Shown piece by piece: positions 26,526 through 35,582 of a stretch of DNA of 64,000 nucleotides. The translations under genes were made by a program, and so were the position numbers. The stretch comes from Pseudomonas fluorescens (lineage in GTDB: Bacteria; Pseudomonadota; Gammaproteobacteria; Pseudomonadales; Pseudomonadaceae). The stretch is taken from positions 124,001-188,000 of the forward strand of contig NZ_LACH01000001.1 in the NCBI RefSeq assembly GCF_000968015.1. The letters are read 5' to 3'. Within the stretch, counting starts at the first letter, position 1; each line of letters opens with the position of its first letter. The notes under the pieces were generated by a model that saw only the letters and a list, made by a program, of their open reading frames with translations, did not search any database and was not told the origin of the DNA.

Positions 26526-26705
26526 ATGAAAAACGAATCGCCCGACACTCAAACCGACACTGAAAAACAGCTCAGCGGTGCGAACTACGACGCATGGTTC
26601 AAAGCACAAGTACAAACCAGCCTCGACGCCCCTTGCCCAAGCATTCCAAATGAAGAAGCCAAACGCCTGATGGCAATCAAACGAGAGAAATTGCGGAAGG
26701 TATAA
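26526..26705 (+). CDS. Orphan antitoxin-like protein (stability-determinant type)
   Basis: 59 residues. The segment GANYDAWFKAQVQTSLD, continuing APCPSIPNEEAKRLM, closely resembles the family pattern of antitoxins annotated as stability determinants (YDxWFRAKVQxALDDxRPSIPHDE), which normally pair with a ParE/RelE toxin. The usual toxin gene does not follow: the next 330 bases hold only the structured element. The start at 26526 (MKNESPDTQTD) has only a weak ribosome binding site, so the exact start is uncertain; the same frame is open 45 bases further through the REP. Confidence 0.6.
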   Translation: MKNESPDTQTDTEKQLSGANYDAWFKAQVQTSLDAPCPSIPNEEAKRLMAIKREKLRKV

Positions 26706-26824
26706 GTCCGTAGGCAACGCCCTATCAAAGCTTCATCCCGGTCCTACAACCGAAGACACCTTGTCGCCTATCGCCAACCGGCGGCTCACACCTATAGTCG
26801 GGCTGTCGCTGCCAAATCAGCGAC

Positions 26825-27037
26825 TCGGGCTTGGTCACTCGATGGAATACATAAACGCGTCCGTTGTATGCTGCCGGCACCTCAAGTGTCTGCACGCTAT
26901 ATGGTGGCTGTGTTTGGGACGCCATTTGGCGTGCCGGTCTTATGTATTCCTCCGGCTGACCAACCCGAACACAGTCCGCCTCCATCGCTTGGTCACGATG
27001 GTGGTGGTTTCAGCTGATGCATTTGAGAATACATAAA
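26825..27037 (+). promoter_or_regulatory. Structured leader with alternative pairings
   Basis: Three nested arms pair across 26825-26968: TCGGGCTTGGTCA (26825-26837) with TGACCAACCCGA (26957-26968), GGAATACATAA (26844-26854) with TTATGTATTCC (26940-26950), and CCGGCAC (26874-26880) with GTGCCGG (26931-26937). The two right-hand arms have second partners downstream: TTGGTCA at 26989-26995, in the loop of hairpin CCATCG/CGATGG (26982-27001), and GAATACATAA at 27027-27036, directly before the ATG at 27038. The folds are mutually exclusive, which suggests a switch controlling the downstream gene. A mobile inverted-repeat element is the main alternative. The remainder of the gap (26706-26824) has a further hairpin, GTCGCTG/CAGCGAC (26805-26824). 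Confidence 0.5.
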
Positions 27038-27334
27038 ATGAATAAATTGAACCCGTTCCCCGATCGCTACCGCCCACTCCAAACCAACCTCACCGATTCC
27101 CCGCCCCTGCTCATCGACACAGAGGCCAACCCCCAGGACATCCTCGAAGCCGCCCTCCAGCGCATCCGAGCCTCCGGCGACCTACTCAAAACCCTACATT
27201 GCCAATGCTTCAAAAACGGTGACGTGGAAGACATCCCGCATATCACCCACGCCCTCTACCTGTTGACTCAGGATGGCTGCGACCTGCTCAAAGTCGCCCA
27301 ACAACGCATGATGGGCTGGAAAGCACCAACCTGA
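27038..27334 (+). CDS. Small paralogous protein, copy B (DUF6124/DUF3077-like)
   Basis: 98 residues, paralogous to the product at 26169: DRYRPL, PLLIDTEANPQDILEAA, RIRASGDLLKTLHCQCF and ALYLLTQDGCDLLKVA align in order. The start at 27038 is chosen because it matches copy A; the frame is open seven codons upstream. Translation start and the weak GAG before it lie in a segment able to pair with upstream sequence. The function is unknown. It lies 82 bases ahead of the DUF1493-like gene and may be in one transcript with it. Confidence 0.75.
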   Translation: MNKLNPFPDRYRPLQTNLTDSPPLLIDTEANPQDILEAALQRIRASGDLLKTLHCQCFKNGDVEDIPHITHALYLLTQDGCDLLKVAQQRMMGWKAPT

Positions 27335-27416
27335 CGCCGAGCGAAGATAGTCGGCCCCTTCCCCCAGAGCCCGACGATCAATAAGCTCCACCCAAGCCCA
27401 ACCGGACACCCCCGCA

Positions 27417-27770
27417 ATGAACCTCGCCCCCAACTTCCCCGACGACCACCCCATGCACTTGCTCATGCAGTTGCTGCACGATGAACTCGGCCTGCCCGAA
27501 CGCAAAACCATCAGCCTCACCACCTCGATCAACTTCGATCTTGGTTGCGATGGCGCGGACGCTCGGCATCTGATTGAAGCATTGGAAGAACAATTCGCCA
27601 TCGACTTCATCGACTACGACGCTTATCGGTATTTCCAGCCTGAAGGATTTGATGTGTTCCTCAAACGTCGGGCAAAGGGGCGCGGAGACAAAATCCCCCT
27701 GACTATCGGCATGCTCTACAAAGCGATCAAAGTGCAACGGTGGGATACACAGGAGTTGGAAGGAAACTAG
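27417..27770 (+). CDS. DUF1493-family (acyl-carrier-protein-like) protein
   Basis: 117 residues. ISLTTSINFDLGCDGADARHLIEALEEQF, then IDFIDYDAYRYFQPEG and PLTIGMLYKAI, follows the DUF1493 pattern: a predicted helical protein reminiscent of acyl carrier proteins. In place of the ACP serine (DSL) it reads CDGADA, so phosphopantetheine attachment is not expected. Known members have no established role. It ends just before a two-way terminator shared with pckA. Confidence 0.7.
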   Translation: MNLAPNFPDDHPMHLLMQLLHDELGLPERKTISLTTSINFDLGCDGADARHLIEALEEQFAIDFIDYDAYRYFQPEGFDVFLKRRAKGRGDKIPLTIGMLYKAIKVQRWDTQELEGN

Positions 27771-27791
27771 CTAAACCTGAATCGCGCCCAT

Positions 27792-27819
27792 AAAAAAGCC
27801 GCCCCAAAGGGCGGCTTTC
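27792..27819. terminator. Two-way Rho-independent terminator
   Basis: AAGCCGCCC-CAAA-GGGCGGCTT has six A on the left (a T-run for the minus strand) and TTTCT on the right. It serves pckA and probably the DUF1493-like gene. Confidence 0.88.
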
Positions 27820-27839
27820 TCATTACATCAAACCAAATC

Positions 27840-29448
<1,609 letters not shown>

Positions 29449-29560
29449 CGCGAAAAAAGTGGGCCGGATTATGCCAGAAAAGCCCAAAAATAGTAGGGCC
29501 CTCCCGTCGTAACGGCGTTATTCCGGCACTATCCAGTGAATTTACCTGCGCTGAACCGTT

Positions 29561-30463
29561 TTAGTGACGGGTATCTGACGGTGTATCAACACCCGCGCCG
29601 GCGAATAATTGAACGATATCGGCGGCGTCGAACAGGTAGCGCTCGTTGCAAAACTGGCAATCAATCTCAATGTTGCCGCCATGTTCGATCACGAGCGACT
29701 GGGCATCTTCCAGACCCAAACTGACCAGCGCATTGGCAGAACGTTCGCGGGAGCAGCTGCAACGGAAGCGTAGTTTCTGCACATCGAACAGACGAACCTG
29801 CTCTTCGTGGTAGAGACGATGGAGGATGGTTTCGTTGTCCAGGCTCAGCAATTCATCGGCGGTCAGGGTGCTGCCCAGCGCGGTGATGTGCTGCCAGCTG
29901 GCGGCGCGTTCTTCTTCATCTTTCAGACGATCAGCAGGCAGTTGTTGCAACAACAGGCCACGGGCGCGACGACCATCGGCGTACAACCAGAAACGCGTAC
30001 CGACTTGTTGGGACATCACGAAGTAGTTAGTGAAGCACTCCGACAGGGTTTCGCCATCGAGGTCGACGATGCCCTGGTAACGCTGGCCCTGGGTCGGGTC
30101 GACGGTCAGCGCCAATACGCCGTTGGGCATCAGGTCGGCGAGGGTCGCGTCGGGGGCGATCTGGTCGGCTTCGTATCGGGCCAGGCCACGGATTTCGCGC
30201 TCGCTGGAGCACTCGATCATCAGCAGCGGGATCGGACCTTCGGAGCGGGCCTGGAGAATCAGCAAACCATCGAACTTCAAGGTGCCGACCAACAACGACG
30301 CCGCCGCCATCAGCTCGCCGAGCAGTTGTGCAACCGGCTCCGGGTACGGGTGTTTAGCGAGGACTTCGGCGTAGCTACGCTCCAACCCGACCAGTTCGCC
30401 GCGGGTGTCGCTGTCATCGAAAATGAAGCGTTGGGTGTAGTCGGTATCCGGTAAATCGGTCAT
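29561..30463 (-). CDS. hslO: Redox-regulated chaperone Hsp33
   Basis: A holdase chaperone of 300 residues, switched on by oxidation of four zinc-bound cysteines. The switch cysteines are present: [10 protein letters not shown] and [11 protein letters not shown] near the C-terminus. The start at 30463 ([15 protein letters not shown]) matches the family N-terminus; 36 upstream codons are open but not family-like. It lies near hslR as in P. aeruginosa and E. coli, although a degraded gene lies between them. Confidence 0.95.
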   Translation of the reverse strand: MTDLPDTDYTQRFIFDDSDTRGELVGLERSYAEVLAKHPYPEPVAQLLGELMAAASLLVGTLKFDGLLILQARSEGPIPLLMIECSSEREIRGLARYEADQIAPDATLADLMPNGVLALTVDPTQGQRYQGIVDLDGETLSECFTNYFVMSQQVGTRFWLYADGRRARGLLLQQLPADRLKDEEERAASWQHITALGSTLTADELLSLDNETILHRLYHEEQVRLFDVQKLRFRCSCSRERSANALVSLGLEDAQSLVIEHGGNIEIDCQFCNERYLFDAADIVQLFAGAGVDTPSDTRH

Positions 30464-30563
30464 AGGTCTGGGTATCTGAAGTAATGACAAGATGATTTCA
30501 AAATGAAAATTGCGCCTCTGCCGCACCATTTGGTGCGCAATGTTCAGCCTTGGGGGGCATTTT

Positions 30564-30750
30564 ATGAACAATCCGGGTTTGTTCCAAGCAAGGTGGAACG
30601 GACGCGGCCTGGCTTATGCATTTTTTGCCTCTGGAACTGCTGGCCTTCTGGTTATGGCCTACGGATCAGAGGCTGCGCGTGATTTTCGACGAGTGGTTGT
30701 TTCACCCCCTCAACGCGACGCTGGCGCCTCACGACACAGAAGCAACGGCC
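30564..30750 (+). pseudogene. Frameshifted, truncated membrane-protein remnant
   Basis: ATG at 30564 after TTGGGGGGC opens [20 protein letters not shown]. At the T-run at 30620-30625 the membrane-like reading moves to another frame, which continues FLPLELLAFWLWPTDQRLRV and IFDEWLFHPLNATLAPHDT. Joined, these look like the N-terminus of an integral membrane enzyme (PAP2-phosphatase-like by eye, uncertain). The reading is then lost against the end of hslR. It occupies the slot where I recall a membrane protein gene between hslO and hslR in P. aeruginosa. Confidence 0.42.
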
Positions 30751-31158
30751 CTACTCGTTGTTGCTGCTTCCACGAAACTTGAACAAATCCCGTCGCTGCT
30801 TCTTGCTCGGCTTGCCATCGGTGCTCACGCCCATTGCACCGGCCTTACGCATGGCCGCAGCCGCCTCACGCTTGGCGATGCTGGCTTCGGTTTCGGCGTA
30901 GAGCGCCTGCGCCTCTGGTGCGCCACGGCGTACGATCGACAGCGCCTGAACCACCACTGTGCGCTCCTCGAACCCTGCGCGAATCTGAAACTCGTCGCCG
31001 ATCCTCGGTTCCTTGCCCGGTTTGCAGCGCTCGCCCCGGCAATGCACCTTGCCGCTTTCAATCGCCGCCTTGGCCAAGGCGCGTGTTTTATAAAAACGCG
31101 CGGCCCACAACCATTTATCGAGACGGACTTTGTCGTCCTCTTCGCTTTTTTGTGCCAT
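30751..31158 (-). CDS. hslR: Heat-shock protein Hsp15, ribosome-associated
   Basis: A 135-residue S4-domain RNA-binding protein (VRLDKWLWAARFYKTRALAKAAIESGKV at about 11-38) with a basic C-terminal tail ending KPSKKQRRDLFKFRG. Hsp15 binds free 50S subunits that carry a stalled nascent chain. Its start is divergent from rimB across 216 bases. Confidence 0.93.
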   Translation of the reverse strand: MAQKSEEDDKVRLDKWLWAARFYKTRALAKAAIESGKVHCRGERCKPGKEPRIGDEFQIRAGFEERTVVVQALSIVRRGAPEAQALYAETEASIAKREAAAAMRKAGAMGVSTDGKPSKKQRRDLFKFRGSSNNE

Positions 31159-31374
31159 GGAATTTCCTCATTCTGAAATATTGCTGAACTGTACTACCGT
31201 TTCTGTCGTGCCATGAATTACGCCGGCTCGGATTACAATGCACACGTTCCAGTGCCTCCCTTGAGGGCTGGAAATCCGGGCCGTAGATATCTGTCGCCTT
31301 TTACCCATTATTCTGCGTGAATACCGCGAATTCGGCCGCATGCGGCCTGAGCGGTTTCTACCGGTTGAGCACCT

Positions 31375-31854
31375 TTGAAGACATTTGACCATTTGACCGT
31401 TGTCGGTCTGCGCGAGTGGGTGGCGCTCCCGGATTTGGGAGTCGCGGGCCTGCGCGCAAAAATCGACACCGGCGCCAGCACCTCCAGCCTGCATGCCACC
31501 GATATCGAACCGTTCGAGCGCGACGGGGAACAGTGGGTGCGCTTTACTGCTCACTTGGGCACGGTGGTGCAACTGCGTCACCGGCGCTGCGAAGCCCCCC
31601 TGGTGACGATGAAAACCATTAAAAGCTCCAACGGCCACGCGCAGATGCGTTACGTGGTCAGCACCACCCTGGCCCTCGGTGATCGGGTCTGGCGGGTCGA
31701 ATTCACTCTCGCCTGCCGCAAGTCCATGCGTTATCGCCTGTTACTCGGTTCCAAAGCCCTGATCGACGGCCAGTTGGTGGTCAATCCGGGCATTAAGTAC
31801 GTACAAGACAAGCCGGTGTTCCCGGTATCTACCTCTTCCACAGGTGTTGCATGA
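31375..31854 (+). CDS. rimB: ATP-dependent zinc protease-like protein, RimB
   Basis: A 159-residue retropepsin-like protein of the former DUF785 family: [16 protein letters not shown] holds the aspartic-protease-like DTGA motif, and [21 protein letters not shown] is the conserved C-terminal segment. The frame is closed by a TGA at 31366, so the start must be the TTG at 31375 ([11 protein letters not shown]). It overlaps rimK by four bases (ATGA). In P. fluorescens the rimABK genes adjust ribosomal protein S6 glutamation; no rimA-like frame is seen in the 216 bases upstream. Confidence 0.82.
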   Translation: MKTFDHLTVVGLREWVALPDLGVAGLRAKIDTGASTSSLHATDIEPFERDGEQWVRFTAHLGTVVQLRHRRCEAPLVTMKTIKSSNGHAQMRYVVSTTLALGDRVWRVEFTLACRKSMRYRLLLGSKALIDGQLVVNPGIKYVQDKPVFPVSTSSTGVA

Positions 31855-32756
31855 AGATCGCTGTGCTGTCGCGGAACCCGCGTCTGTATTCCACTCGTCG
31901 TCTGGTCGAAGCCGGTACCGAGCGTGGCCATGAAATGGTGGTGATCGACACCCTGCGCGCCTACATGAACATCGCCAGCCACAAGCCGCAGATCCACTAC
32001 CGCGGCAAGCCGCTGGAGGGTTTTGATGCGGTGATCCCGCGGATTGGCGCGTCGGTGACGTTTTATGGCTGCGCGGTGTTGCGTCAGTTCGAAATGATGG
32101 GGGTGTTCCCGCTCAACGAATCAGTGGCCATCGCCCGCTCGCGGGACAAACTGCGGTCCCTGCAATTGCTGTCACGCCGGGGAATCGGTTTGCCGGTCAC
32201 CGGGTTTGCGCACTCCCCGGATGACATTCCCGACTTGATCGAGATGGTCAACGGCGCGCCGCTGGTGATCAAGGTGCTGGAAGGCACTCAGGGCATCGGC
32301 GTCGTGCTGTGTGAAACGGCGACGGCGGCGGAGTCGGTGATCGAGGCGTTCATGGGCCTGAAGCAGAACATCATGGTTCAGGAATACATCAAGGAAGCCG
32401 GCGGGGCGGACATTCGCTGCTTCGTGGTGGGCGACAAGGTGATCGCGGCGATGAAACGCCAGGCGAAGCCGGGGGAATTTCGCTCCAACCTGCATCGCGG
32501 CGGTAGCGCAAGCCTGATCAAGATCACGCCGGAAGAACGTATGACGGCGTTGCGCGCGGCGAAGGTCATGGGGTTGGCGGTGGCGGGTGTGGATATCCTG
32601 CGTTCCAATCACGGGCCGCTGGTGATGGAAGTGAACTCGTCGCCTGGGCTTGAAGGGATTGAAACCACCACCAGCAAGAACGTGGCGGGCATCATCATCG
32701 AGCATCTTGAGAAGAACGGTGGGCCGAATATGACTCGGACCAAAGGCAAGGGCTAA
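31851..32756 (+). CDS. rimK: Ribosomal protein S6--L-glutamate ligase
   Basis: An ATP-grasp ligase of 301 residues that adds glutamate to the C-terminus of ribosomal protein S6. Visible are [17 protein letters not shown], the [20 protein letters not shown] segment, the [18 protein letters not shown] loop and the metal-binding [14 protein letters not shown]. It is translationally coupled to rimB. The change in S6 alters ribosome function and shifts Pseudomonas between motile and sessile behaviour (known from P. fluorescens work). Confidence 0.95.
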   Translation: MKIAVLSRNPRLYSTRRLVEAGTERGHEMVVIDTLRAYMNIASHKPQIHYRGKPLEGFDAVIPRIGASVTFYGCAVLRQFEMMGVFPLNESVAIARSRDKLRSLQLLSRRGIGLPVTGFAHSPDDIPDLIEMVNGAPLVIKVLEGTQGIGVVLCETATAAESVIEAFMGLKQNIMVQEYIKEAGGADIRCFVVGDKVIAAMKRQAKPGEFRSNLHRGGSASLIKITPEERMTALRAAKVMGLAVAGVDILRSNHGPLVMEVNSSPGLEGIETTTSKNVAGIIIEHLEKNGGPNMTRTKGKG

Positions 32757-32804
32757 AGCCAAGAGCCCCCTCACCCTAACCCTCTCCCCAAAGGGGCGAG
32801 GGGA

Positions 32805-33030
32805 CTGACCGTGGTGTTCTTTCGAGCTACATCGACCTGAAAAATCGAGTCGAACTCAGGTTTTGAAAACAACCGAGATCGGCTCCCTTTCCCCCTCTCC
32901 CCACTGGGGCGAGGGGGCTGACCGTGGTGTTCTTTCGAGCTACATCGACCTGAAAAATCGAGTTGAGCTCAGGTTTTGAAAACAACCGAGATCGGCTCCC
33001 TTTCCCCCTCTCCCCACTGGGGAGAGGGCT
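32805..33030. repeat. Tandem duplication, two 113-base units
   Basis: Units 32805-32917 and 32918-33030 both start CTGACCGTGGTGTTCTTTCG and differ at only two positions up to their C/G-rich end. Each ends in a hairpin of the CCCCTCTCCCCACTGGGG type, and a similar hairpin (32780-32804) precedes the first unit, so the unit probably arose by recombination between these hairpins. It lies between the convergent rimK and envZ genes. Confidence 0.93.
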
Positions 33031-33051
33031 GGGGTGAGGGGTGGCTCTTGG

Positions 33052-34365
33052 CTACACCGCGTCTCTAGGCAACATCAGTCCAAGCGGCAATCGCACCCGC
33101 GCTTCCAGCCCGCCACCAGACCGATTACGCAGCTCAACATTCCCGCCATGCATCGAAGCAATCCGCTTCACGATCGCCAGGCCCAACCCGGTCCCCTTCC
33201 CGCCACGGGCACGGTCACCCCGAGTAAACGGATTGAAGATCGCCTCCAGCTCCGACGGATCAATCCCCGCCCCACGGTCCATGACACTCAGCACCACATA
33301 CGGTGCGCTGGTATCCCCGGACACATAAGCCGCCACCTCAACCCCGCTGCCCGCGTGATGCAAGGCGTTGCCAATCAGGTTGTTCAGCAGCCGCTTCATT
33401 GACACCCGACGCAACGGAAACGGCTGAATCGGCTCCAGGCGCAGGCGCACTTTCTCTTCGTTCTGGTTGTACGGCGCCGCGACTTCGCGCACCAGATCGC
33501 TCAGGTCCACCTCTTCCACCGACTCGTCGCGACCATCGCGAATGAACGCCAGGAACTGGTCGAGAATCGCGTCCATGTCTTCGATATCGCGGACCATGTC
33601 GTCCGTCAGGTCGCTGCGGTCGCCCATGAGCTCCAGAGATAGCCGTAACCGGGTCAGTGGCGTGCGCAAGTCGTGCGACACCCCGGCAAGCATCAACTCG
33701 CGCTCACGCCCCGCCTGTTCGACGTCTTCGGCCATCTGGTTGAAGGCGCGGTAAACCTCGGTCATTTCACTCGGCGTGTCGCTGATCGGCAGACGCACAC
33801 TGCGGCCCTGGCCGAGTTGCCTCGCGGCATAGACCAGACGCTTCAACGGTTGATTGAGCTGGCTGACGAAGATCCACGCCGAGGCGGTGGACAGCAAGCC
33901 GATAGCGAGGAACCAGCCGAGCACATTCCAGATTTTCTGGCCGCGCAACGGATGCGGGTAAAGCGGCACTTTCAGCCAGCCATCACCCAGGCTTGGCGCC
34001 CGAACCCACAAGGCTGGCGGCGAGTGCATTCGCAATCGGACTTCGGTGTCGGCCCCCAGCTCCGCCTGCATTTGCCGCTGATAGATCTCGCTGTAAGGCC
34101 AGTGTTGCTCACCTTCCGGCACGCCAGCACCCACTACCCGGATCAGGGTCGCGGCATCGGCAATCTTTGTGCGGTTTTCTTCATCGGCCGCCCAATAGGC
34201 GCGTAGCGTCAGGGCGACGCCGTGGCTGTATTGGCGGTCCACCAGCACGTCTTCGTTCATCAACAGATAAACCAGGGTCAGCGCCTTGGAGAACAGGACG
34301 ACGATAAGCACCAGCCAAAGGGTGCGGGAGAAGAAACTCTGGGGAAACCAAACGGGGGTTTTCAT
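33052..34365 (-). CDS. amgS: Sensor histidine kinase, EnvZ/AmgS type
   Basis: A 437-residue inner-membrane kinase: membrane helices at about 10-32 and 155-175, a periplasmic loop of about 120 residues, a HAMP domain (about 180-232), phospho-accepting His in LAGVSHDLRTPLTRLRLSLE, and ATPase boxes (LLNNLIGNALHHAG, DRGAGID, GKGTGLGLAIVKRIA). With the adjacent regulator it corresponds to EnvZ/OmpR and, by remembered gene order, to AmgS/AmgR of P. aeruginosa, which answers membrane stress caused by aminoglycosides. It follows the regulator gene after 115 bases containing a repeat. Confidence 0.88.
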   Translation of the reverse strand: MKTPVWFPQSFFSRTLWLVLIVVLFSKALTLVYLLMNEDVLVDRQYSHGVALTLRAYWAADEENRTKIADAATLIRVVGAGVPEGEQHWPYSEIYQRQMQAELGADTEVRLRMHSPPALWVRAPSLGDGWLKVPLYPHPLRGQKIWNVLGWFLAIGLLSTASAWIFVSQLNQPLKRLVYAARQLGQGRSVRLPISDTPSEMTEVYRAFNQMAEDVEQAGRERELMLAGVSHDLRTPLTRLRLSLELMGDRSDLTDDMVRDIEDMDAILDQFLAFIRDGRDESVEEVDLSDLVREVAAPYNQNEEKVRLRLEPIQPFPLRRVSMKRLLNNLIGNALHHAGSGVEVAAYVSGDTSAPYVVLSVMDRGAGIDPSELEAIFNPFTRGDRARGGKGTGLGLAIVKRIASMHGGNVELRNRSGGGLEARVRLPLGLMLPRDAV

Positions 34366-34383
34366 GGATAACCGCTACACACT

Positions 34384-34472
34384 TGCAGGAGCGAGCGATG
34401 CTCGCATATTGCGGATCGCGAGTCTGCGAGCAAGGTCATCTGACCCGTTGCCCGCAAGACCCGCTCCTACAA
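34384..34472. repeat. Degenerate REP-like inverted repeat
   Basis: GCAGGAGCGAGCGATGCTCGC and CCGCTCCTACAA mark the ends, with GATCGCGAGTCTGCGAGC inside. It lies between the regulator and kinase genes of a presumed single operon. Confidence 0.6.
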
Positions 34473-34480
34473 ATCACCGA

Positions 34481-35221
34481 TCACTTGGTGGCGGCGCCAT
34501 CCGGAACGAACACGTAACCCACGCCCCAGACTGTCTGGATGTAACGCGGTTTGGACGGATCGGGCTCGATCATCCGGCGCAGACGGGAAATCTGTACGTC
34601 GATGGAGCGCTCCAGAGCGTCCCACTCGCGGCCACGGGCCAGATTCATCAGCTTGTCGCGGGTCAGTGGCTGACGGGCGTTCATGACCAACGCCTTGAGC
34701 ACCGCAAACTCACCGGTGGTGAGCATGTGCACTTCGTCGCCGCGCTTGAGTTCGCGGGTCGCCAGGGACAGTTCGTAGTCACCGAAGGTCACGCTTTCGT
34801 CTTCGCTGCCCGGAGCGCCCGGCACCGGAGCTGACTGACGACGCAGGACGGCTTTGACACGCGCCATCAGCTCGTCCGGGTTGAACGGCTTGGCCAGGTA
34901 ATCGTCGGCGCCCAGTTCGAGGCCCTTGATGCGGCTCAGCTCATCGCCCTTGGCGGTGAGCATGATGATCGGGATCTGATTGTTCGCGGTGCGCAGGCGG
35001 CGGCAAGCGGTCAAGCCGTCTTCGCCGGGCAGCATCAGGTCGAGGACGACCAGGTTGAACACTTCGCGCGCCAACAGGCGATCCATTTGCTCAGTGTTCG
35101 GTACGGCGCGAGCGCGGTAGCCCTTGCTGACGAAAAAACGTTCCAGCAGGCTGCTCAGCCCTGGATCGTCGTCAACAATAAGAATTTTTTCGCCTTCAGC
35201 AATGTTTGCAGTGCTGCTCAT
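34481..35221 (-). CDS. amgR: Response regulator, OmpR/AmgR type
   Basis: A 246-residue regulator with receiver domain (acidic DDD near residue 18, phospho-acceptor D61 in VVLDLMLPGEDG, K in YLAKPFNPDELMARV) and an OmpR-type winged helix C-terminal domain (GEFAVLKALVMNARQPLTRD, YIQTVWGVGYVFVPDG). It is the first gene of the pair and is divergent from tex. E. coli OmpR controls porins; the Pseudomonas counterpart controls envelope-stress proteases. Confidence 0.92.
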   Translation of the reverse strand: MSSTANIAEGEKILIVDDDPGLSSLLERFFVSKGYRARAVPNTEQMDRLLAREVFNLVVLDLMLPGEDGLTACRRLRTANNQIPIIMLTAKGDELSRIKGLELGADDYLAKPFNPDELMARVKAVLRRQSAPVPGAPGSEDESVTFGDYELSLATRELKRGDEVHMLTTGEFAVLKALVMNARQPLTRDKLMNLARGREWDALERSIDVQISRLRRMIEPDPSKPRYIQTVWGVGYVFVPDGAATK

Positions 35222-35367
35222 TAGATGCTCCTTTGATCTCGGCGCGCATTATGGCGTAGCTGCCGTTATACGCACCGTGTGCATTGTTAGCAGATTTTTC
35301 CTTGATCGCCAGAAATCCGGCCTTTCTGCCTACAGCCTGCGATGCCCCCGAATGACGGAACGCTGGT

Positions 35368-35489
35368 TATAATGCGCGGCCTTTTGTGTCAGGCAACGTC
35401 TGATCATTACTGTAGGTGGCCGTTTTTTATTTTCATGGCGCAGGCAGTAATTGTTCGATTTCACGGGTCAACGGGATACCTGTTGACCC
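35368..35489 (+). promoter_or_regulatory. Promoter and structured leader of tex
   Basis: A TATAAT at 35368-35373 stands 209 bases before the tex start, with no good -35 box. Downstream, GGCCGTTTTTTATTTT (about 35417-35432) can pair with CGGCC near 35378 to give a terminator-like T-run, and GGGTCAAC (35465-35472) pairs perfectly with GTTGACCC (35482-35489). A transcript from the TATAAT would thus carry a long folded leader. The rest of the 361-base gap holds the divergent ompR promoter region. Confidence 0.4.
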
Positions 35490-35582
35490 AGGTAGCGGCG
35501 CAGGCCAGGCCGCTCAACCAGACTCGCCGAGCCCTTATCTCTGCGCCTGCGAGCCTGCTTTCACAATTTGTCAGGTGGTTTT

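Noticed and set aside
26725..26985. 86-codon minus-strand frame across the structured element
   Set aside because: No ribosome binding site before its ATG and no recognised family; openness may be due to the repeat. Kept only as an alternative in the findings.
26761..27036. 91-codon plus-strand frame upstream of paralogue B
   Set aside because: No ribosome binding site, Cys/Trp/His-rich reading through hairpins.
32761..33050. Possible CRISPR-like repeats between rimK and envZ
   Set aside because: Only two 113-base units that abut directly with no spacers; a simple tandem duplication.
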